Shown here: positions 29,968 to 34,219 of the stretch, piece by piece | Numbering within the stretch: the first letter of the stretch is position 1 | How the letters are laid out: every line of letters begins with the position of its first letter | From: Verrucomicrobiota bacterium | GTDB taxonomy: Bacteria; Verrucomicrobiota; Verrucomicrobiia; Limisphaerales; UBA1100 | Assembly (NCBI GenBank): GCA_028872645.1 | Contig: JAPKDK010000004.1 | Location: 1 to 34,219, forward strand | Direction of reading: 5' to 3' | Length of the DNA: 34,219 bases | Notes under the pieces: model-generated | What the model was told of the DNA's origin: nothing | Databases searched by the model: none | Seen by the model: the letters and a program-made list of their open reading frames with translations, nothing else | Position numbers and translations under genes: made by a program

Positions 29968-32040
29968 TTATTCGTTTTTCATAAGCCAATCCACTATGTT
30001 AGATGTAGGCAGTGCTCCCTCACCATCCAGCCAAAGCGGGGCGTCCGATAGTTTGAGCAATCCGGGCAAGTCACCATATTTCACGGCACCCGGCAGAAAG
30101 TTGGGGTCGCGATATGATTTTAAATCGGTAAAGCGAAAGCCCTTTGTGTCCAACGCGACCTTGTCGATGGCTTTGCCGGCAATCGCGCGCGCGGCCGCCA
30201 CCCATGGGCCGGCGCCTTCCATGCCCACTAGGCTGATCTGCTCCGGCTTTCCCTTTTCATAACCGCGCACCCAGGCGACCACCGTAAGGATGTCATGCAC
30301 GCGATGGGCAAAGAGCGTGTGGTTGTAACCGAAACTGTAGCCAGCAAACTCGCGACTGTTGCCTACTTTGCGCGTTTGCTCCAGCGGCGCCTTCAGGAAT
30401 TCGCCCTGCTGAAACAGGTCGACCGCCACCACGGAAAATCCCGCATCAAGCAGCTTGCGCACCTGCCCGATGGGTTCGCCATTTTCGTCAAATAAACCGG
30501 CTTTGCCCGCGCCTGTCACGCCGATGGCCACTTTTTTGTTCCATTGCGCCTTGGTCGGGAAGAGCGAAACCACCGGCACCGCCTCGCCGTGCTGTTTCAG
30601 GCGCAGGATATCGGTGTAAACATTATAGCCATCGCGCTTTTTTTCATCCACCTCATCGCGCGTGATGTCGCCGTACGCCGGCAGCCCGCGCCCGATGAGC
30701 GTGCCCCACGCCGCACGCAGTTCGGGCTTCGTCATTTTCTTCACGAGCTTTGCGTCGCGGTCGGCTATCCATTTCGTGAGCTTGCGCTCGAAGGCGTCGC
30801 CGCCCCTGGGCTTGGGATGTTTCTCGTTCCACACCGCGTGCTCCTCCTTCGACAACAGTTTGAAATCCTGCTCCACGATGGGCGTCTTGTGGCCCCACGC
30901 CATGTGGCGGTTGAACCAGTTGTACATTAACCCACGCGAAACGTAATTGTAGTTGTGGCGGAAATGCGTGAGGTCAGTGCAAATCACGTTCTCCTTTTTT
31001 CCGTAGAGGCCGTAGACTTTTTGCAGCTCGGGAAAGCCGTCGGCCATCATCGCCTTGGTCCAGTCGTTGGCGGCGGTCATGCCCTGCGGCTTGGGGGCAA
31101 ACAGCGCGGCGAGTTCCACGTTGCCCGTCCCCACGCGCAGCAGCGTGCAATTCTCGCACGTGCAGCCGCCCTGCATCGACGTGCTCACCATGCCGTTCGG
31201 GAAAGCCGCGATAGGGCGCGGGTCGATGGCGCACAGCAGAATCGTCTGCGTGCCACCGCCGCTGCCGCCGGTCACCGCCATGCGCTTGGGGTCCACGTCC
31301 GGCAGGCTCGCGAGAAAATCCAGCGCGCGAATTCCATTCCAAGTCTGTAGCCCCATGATGGATTGCAGCCGCAACTCCGCTTGCGTGCTGTAAATCCCCC
31401 AACTTTTTTTGCCCTCCATTTCCGGCCGCTGTTTCGCAAACCGATGAGCCAACTGATGCGACAATTGCATACTGTCCGCGTACCCAATCATGTCGAAGAG
31501 CAACACCACGTTGCCCAGTCGCGCCAGCGTCACCGCCCGCGCCACCTTGGGCATCCGGCCCGATTCCATAAATTTCTCCGCGCCGATTTTAATCTCATTC
31601 AAAATCGCCGATTCACTGTGCGTCTGCAACCGCCCACCGTGCCCGTGCGGACACAACACCGCCGGCCGCCGCCCCTTCGCTCCATCGGGCCGAAACAAAA
31701 TGCCCGTCACGAAAAATCCCGGTACGCTTTCAAAATAAACTTTCTCCGCCGTGAACTCATCGCGCTTCACTTTTCCGTGAATCACCGCGTTGAGCGGCGT
31801 CCGCACCGGCATCGGATAAAGCCCCGTCGCCACCAAAACCCGCCGGCGCAGCTCCGCCTTGCGCGCTTCCCATTTCTTCAGCGTCGCCGGCACCGAAAAC
31901 GGAAAATGCCCATTCAAATCCTTGAGCGGTTTCAGCCGAATATCATCGGGCAGTTTCCCTTCCGGAAAAATACGGGGAGATTCCGCGGCGCAAAAAAACA
32001 CACCGCCCATCAAGGCCAAAGAGAGAAAAACGTGTTTCAC
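29968..32040 (-). CDS. Large secreted alpha/beta hydrolase (acetyl-xylan-esterase-like)
   Basis: A 690-residue protein with a signal peptide (KHVFLSLALMGGVFFCAAE). The first hydrolase module (about 60-400) has AVLCPHGHGGRLQTHSES with the oxyanion-hole HGHGG, FDMIGYADS, and the nucleophile elbow MAVTGGSGGGTQ with Ser260. The second half (about 470-690) again looks like an alpha/beta hydrolase (VAIGVTGAGKAGLFDENG; FSVVAVDLFQQG; ISLVGMEGAGPW), but its elbow has Glu-Gly instead of Ser, so it is probably inactive. Proteins of this layout are common in Verrucomicrobiota and Planctomycetota and are assigned to carbohydrate deacetylation or peptidase families without firm substrates. It is 11 bases upstream of the FAH gene. 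Confidence 0.82.
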   Translation of the reverse strand: MKHVFLSLALMGGVFFCAAESPRIFPEGKLPDDIRLKPLKDLNGHFPFSVPATLKKWEARKAELRRRVLVATGLYPMPVRTPLNAVIHGKVKRDEFTAEKVYFESVPGFFVTGILFRPDGAKGRRPAVLCPHGHGGRLQTHSESAILNEIKIGAEKFMESGRMPKVARAVTLARLGNVVLLFDMIGYADSMQLSHQLAHRFAKQRPEMEGKKSWGIYSTQAELRLQSIMGLQTWNGIRALDFLASLPDVDPKRMAVTGGSGGGTQTILLCAIDPRPIAAFPNGMVSTSMQGGCTCENCTLLRVGTGNVELAALFAPKPQGMTAANDWTKAMMADGFPELQKVYGLYGKKENVICTDLTHFRHNYNYVSRGLMYNWFNRHMAWGHKTPIVEQDFKLLSKEEHAVWNEKHPKPRGGDAFERKLTKWIADRDAKLVKKMTKPELRAAWGTLIGRGLPAYGDITRDEVDEKKRDGYNVYTDILRLKQHGEAVPVVSLFPTKAQWNKKVAIGVTGAGKAGLFDENGEPIGQVRKLLDAGFSVVAVDLFQQGEFLKAPLEQTRKVGNSREFAGYSFGYNHTLFAHRVHDILTVVAWVRGYEKGKPEQISLVGMEGAGPWVAAARAIAGKAIDKVALDTKGFRFTDLKSYRDPNFLPGAVKYGDLPGLLKLSDAPLWLDGEGALPTSNIVDWLMKNE

Positions 32041-32251
32041 AAATAAATGGGTTCCGCAAATGGTAGCAGTTGGCGTCCGATTGGCAAGGTGAGTTTCCTT
32101 CCAAAACGCTTGCCAACTGACCAGAAACCTCTATCGTGATGCGAACAATGCGCTCACGAGCGCCTCACCTTCCGCCACCAAGGCCACGATTTTCATTTGA
32201 CTGATGTGGGAGGAAACGTGGTGAAAAAACTCTTGGCGTGAACAGTGGCGG

Positions 32252-32279
32252 AGGTTTTCCAACCTGCCGTATCGCGGCA
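32252..32279. repeat. Twin small hairpins, possible repeat fragment
   Basis: AGGTT-TTCC-AACCT (32252-32265) and TGCCG-TATCG-CGGCA (32265-32279) are adjacent perfect 5-base stems. The sequence GGAGGTTTTCCAACCTGCCG looks, from memory, like a fragment of a repeat found between verrucomicrobial genes. The surrounding 32041-32328 gap holds nothing else that I can support. Confidence 0.35.
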
Positions 32280-32328
32280 AAGTGTCGAGAGAACAAAAAC
32301 CTACAATAAGCTGACAAGAACGACGGCG

Positions 32329-33018
32329 CTACATTGCCTCGATTTCCTCAAGTACCTCGGTGGTGGTTTTCAATCGTGCAAATTTCGGCCGCCAGATTTT
32401 GAAACAGGCCTCGTGCAGCTCGGGCCACGGGGAGGCGCAGCCATCAGTGATCGCCGTCACGCAATAGTTGCGCTGGGTGGCGGCTATGAGGGTGGCATTC
32501 ACGCACACGTCGGTGGTGATGCCGACCATAAAAAGATGCGAAATGTTTTGGCAGCGCAACGCGAGGTCCAGCGGCGTGCCGTAAAACTTATCGTACGTGT
32601 GGCCACGGATGATGAGTTCCTCCGCGCGCGGTTGCAGCGCGGGAATAGTGTCCGCTGATTCTGCGCCGGTGCCGGCGTTGTGCCCGATGAGGCAATTGTT
32701 TGATTGGCTGCCAAAACCGGGCGCGCCTTCGCTGGGCAAATGCTCGATTCCAAAGGGGTCGCCGCGAAGACACGGCACGTTTTCGGCATAAACAAACTCA
32801 GTGAAAATTACCGGCGCAGCGGCTGCTCGGAAGGCGTCAATGAGGCTCGCGAGGTTGGGAATAATGTCGCGCGCGGCGGCGACTTCCAGTGATGCGCCTT
32901 CATCGATAAACCCGTGCTGCATATCAATGACGAGCAACGCGGATTTTTCGGCGGTGAAACGATGGGTGTCATCGATGACCTTTAGTTTGGCGGCGAGATT
33001 GGCGTCGTGGGAACTCAT
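32329..33018 (-). CDS. Isochorismatase-family cysteine hydrolase
   Basis: A 229-residue protein of the isochorismatase/nicotinamidase superfamily. The catalytic triad is in place: Asp32 in LLVIDMQHGF, Lys144 in RGHTYDKFYGT, and Cys172 in GITTDVCVNAT, with the cis-peptide region of the family just before the cysteine. Reactions in this family include hydrolysis of amide or ether bonds (nicotinamide, carbamoyl or isochorismate substrates); which one applies is not visible. The N-terminus from ATG 33018 carries about 25 extra residues. It lies on the same strand as, and upstream of, the esterase and FAH genes, with a 288-base gap, and may belong to the same pathway. Confidence 0.87.
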   Translation of the reverse strand: MSSHDANLAAKLKVIDDTHRFTAEKSALLVIDMQHGFIDEGASLEVAAARDIIPNLASLIDAFRAAAAPVIFTEFVYAENVPCLRGDPFGIEHLPSEGAPGFGSQSNNCLIGHNAGTGAESADTIPALQPRAEELIIRGHTYDKFYGTPLDLALRCQNISHLFMVGITTDVCVNATLIAATQRNYCVTAITDGCASPWPELHEACFKIWRPKFARLKTTTEVLEEIEAM

Positions 33019-33079
33019 GGGTGGAAACTAAAAAGTCGAAAGCAGAAAGTCAAAACCACAGTGTAAATATGTGTCGAAA

Positions 33080-33230
33080 TCATTCACCATTCCGGATTCC
33101 TCCGGCATTGAGCCGTTCGATTTGTTCTGCCTCAATGCGATCGGATTCATTGCTCAGGCTGAAAAACCGTTCGTCTGGTTTCGGTAGCGAACAGGGTGAT
33201 CAAAACGAATACGATTATTACGATAAGCAT
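33080..33230 (-). pseudogene. Small single-span membrane protein gene with a homopolymer frameshift
   Basis: ATG 33230 follows a good ribosome binding site (AGGGAG, five bases before). The peptide opens MLIVIIVFVLITLFATETRR and as written stops after 27 codons (TGA 33147). If one base is removed from the run of five T on this strand (33162-33166), the frame continues through VFSLSNESDRIEAEQIERLN to AGGIRNGE and a TGA at 33080, giving 49 residues with one helix and a charged tail. This looks like a small membrane protein broken by a one-base slip. A sequence error, programmed slippage, or two chance ORFs remain possible. No family is recognised. Confidence 0.4.
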
Positions 33231-33460
33231 CGCACTCCCTCATTGGCAGGCACGGCTTCGGGGTTCGCTGCAAGCCAAACCTCCACCCGAAAGGCCACTT
33301 CCCGCCCTGCTCCATTTGGCAGAAACTCCAGCAAATCATCGATGTCCGGCAAGGATTCGCCAGCCGCTTTTGCGGCGGCACTCAACGGGATTATTTTTTC
33401 GCTTGTGAAAAACCCAGCGCGGGCATGGATGGGGGAATTTAAAAAGCGCCCTGTCCTTAT
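33218..33460 (-). pseudogene. 5' remnant of a FAH-family hydrolase gene
   Basis: The minus-strand frame beginning at ATA 33460 reads RTGRFLNSPIHARAGFF, then SEKIIPLSAAAKAAGESLPD, IDDLLEFLPNGAGREV and RVEVWLAANPEAVP. This aligns with the first 75 residues of the intact FAH protein (RLCRFQTDGKAQAGFY, IVPMEAAAKAV, CDDLLAYLPHG, VAVWLGKHPEF). The start codon appears to have changed to ATA, and the frame ends at a stop at 33218 soon after the conserved part. It overlaps the stop of the Sel1 gene. With the 3' remnant at 28297-28467 on the same strand, the two ends bracket the intact FAH gene and its neighbours. Confidence 0.72.
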
Positions 33461-34062
33461 TTTTTGGCGTATGCGGCCAGCCAATCGGCGGCAGCTTTTT
33501 CAGCGGCAGCTTTTTCAGCGGCCGATACTTTGGGCTCTTTGAGCACGGTCTGTTGGATGCGCGGCAGAAACGCTTTCGCAACTTTGCTGCCGAGGCCATC
33601 GGCGATGAGGTACCACTTGTACGCAGCGGGATAATCGCGCGCGGGGAGGCCTACTTGGTTGTAGTATAGTTCGGCCAAGCCCAGTTGCGATTCGACGTGG
33701 CCTTTCTCGGCGGCTTTGATGTACCACTCCATCGATTTTTTATAATCGCGGGTAACGCCCTGCCCGTTGCGGTGCATCCACGCCACGGTGGATTCCGAAA
33801 TCACGTGGCCCTTTTCCGCCGAGGCGAGGTACGCCTTGTACGCCTCGGGGTAATTGCGGCCCGTGCCTTTGCCGGCGTAATAGAGATCGCCCAGTTCGTG
33901 CAACGTGGCGGCATCGCCCTTGGCGGCTTCGGCTTTCACGGATTCGAATTTCGCCTTGGCCGCTGCGATGGCGGGGTTAACCGGAGCAGGTTGCGCCGGT
34001 TTGTTTTGTGCTCCAGCGTTTAGAGAAATCAACAGAATGGAAATCAACAGTGTATTCTTCAT
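33457..34062 (-). CDS. Secreted Sel1-repeat protein
   Basis: A 201-residue protein with a signal peptide (KNTLLISILLISLNAGAQ). At least three Sel1-type repeats follow: LGDLYYAGKGTGRNYPEAYK, then VAWMHRNGQGVTRDYKKSME, and LAELYYNQVGLPARDYPAAY. Sel1 repeats are TPR-like helical pairs that scaffold protein contacts, often in envelope stress or cell-surface functions; the partner is unknown. The C-terminus is Ala/Lys/Glu-rich with a duplicated five-residue unit (AAAEK), matching an exact 15-base tandem repeat. Its last codon overlaps the FAH 5' remnant. ATG 34062 is preceded by an AT-rich stretch without a clear ribosome binding site. Confidence 0.85.
   Translation of the reverse strand: MKNTLLISILLISLNAGAQNKPAQPAPVNPAIAAAKAKFESVKAEAAKGDAATLHELGDLYYAGKGTGRNYPEAYKAYLASAEKGHVISESTVAWMHRNGQGVTRDYKKSMEWYIKAAEKGHVESQLGLAELYYNQVGLPARDYPAAYKWYLIADGLGSKVAKAFLPRIQQTVLKEPKVSAAEKAAAEKAAADWLAAYAKK
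33491..33520. repeat. Exact 15-base tandem repeat within the Sel1 gene
   Basis: GCAGCTTTTTCAGCG occurs twice in direct succession (33491-33505, 33506-33520). On the minus strand it encodes the repeated AEKAA. Copy number may vary between strains. Confidence 0.8.
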
Positions 34063-34096
34063 AGTAAAAAATTTGGTAATCGTAAATCAAAAGCGG

Positions 34097-34219
34097 CTAT
34101 GCGTTGCGCGGGGTGCCGTCGGCGTTCCAAGTCTTGAGGGGTTTCTGTTTGCCTTTGGCGTTCCACTCGCGGCGCTTGAGTTCGGTGCCCGCTTCGAAGA
34201 TGCGCTCGCTGCGCGTGCT
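34097..34219 (-). CDS. 3' end of a gene, MORN/YwqK-like tail
   Basis: Only the last 40 codons are in the window; the gene runs off the right edge. The peptide reads STRSERIFEAGTELKRREWN, then AKGKQKPLKTWNADGTPRNA, to a TAG at 34097-34099. Alternating W-N-A-x-G turns resemble MORN-type or YwqK-like repeats, where short W/Y-x-x-x-G hairpins repeat along the chain. This is a weak resemblance from one fragment. It is 34 bases upstream of the Sel1 gene on the same strand. Confidence 0.5.
   Translation of the reverse strand, partial: STRSERIFEAGTELKRREWNAKGKQKPLKTWNADGTPRNA

Noticed and set aside
32041..32328. A possible small gene in the gap between esterase and isochorismatase
   Set aside because: No frame has a credible start, ribosome binding site or family pattern; only small hairpins are visible.

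Overview
The window reads as a chromosomal segment of a member of the Verrucomicrobiota, probably a free-living Pedosphaera/Limisphaerales-like lineage. This placement is inference. It rests on the gene types: a DUF1080 protein next to two secreted PQQ-type beta-propellers, a prepilin-like protein with the FTLVELLVV signature and a verrucomicrobial-style C-terminal body, a Gfo/Idh oxidoreductase, a large secreted esterase, and several text-like palindromic intergenic repeats. Base composition is fairly GC-rich. Genes are packed, with many ATGA-type overlaps, and strand switches are frequent. I see no tRNA, rRNA, CRISPR array, transposase, integrase or phage gene, and no convincing hairpin-plus-T-run terminator.

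Layout, left to right. 1-3.9 kb (minus): the 5' end of purE, a lipoprotein, and a DsbD-like thiol-disulfide transporter. 4.0-5.5 kb (plus): an A-type Fe-S carrier, an untracked 38-residue membrane peptide, an HscB-like J-domain protein, and a DUF2784 gene interrupted by two in-frame TGA codons at tryptophan positions. 5.6-9.1 kb (plus): DUF1080 and two beta-propeller proteins. 9.3-13.5 kb (minus): bifunctional nuclease, DNA polymerase III delta, STAS protein and PcrA/UvrD helicase, with palindromic repeats at both ends of the helicase gene. 13.6-15.7 kb (plus): heptose-phosphate nucleotidyltransferase and IMP dehydrogenase. 15.7-17.8 kb (minus): an ExbB-ExbD-TonB-like operon whose motor subunits lack key polar residues, ending in a small CxxC protein. 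17.8-19.5 kb (plus): dUTPase, hypoxanthine phosphoribosyltransferase, MoaD and MoaE. 19.5-21.1 kb (minus): PurU and exonuclease III. 21.2-28.3 kb: MFS transporter, quinone oxidoreductase, a decayed Hpt-like remnant, Gfo/Idh oxidoreductase, prepilin-like protein, Zn alcohol dehydrogenase and a small membrane protein. 28.3-34.2 kb (minus): a catabolic-looking run (isochorismatase-family hydrolase, large esterase, FAH-family hydrolase, zinc-ribbon/PH-like protein), bracketed by a 5' and a 3' remnant of another FAH-family gene, then a Sel1-repeat protein and the 3' end of a further gene.

How the genes work together. Purine and nucleotide metabolism recurs (purE, guaB, hpt, dUTPase, purU). The Fe-S carrier and J-protein belong to Fe-S cluster assembly. 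MoaD and MoaE form molybdopterin synthase. The most unusual points are the doubly UGA-interrupted DUF2784 gene, the ExbB/ExbD pair predicted to lack a proton path, the two FAH remnants flanking a cassette with an intact FAH gene, and two small membrane-peptide genes, one frameshifted in a homopolymer. I found no clear wholly new multi-gene system; these are the best leads.
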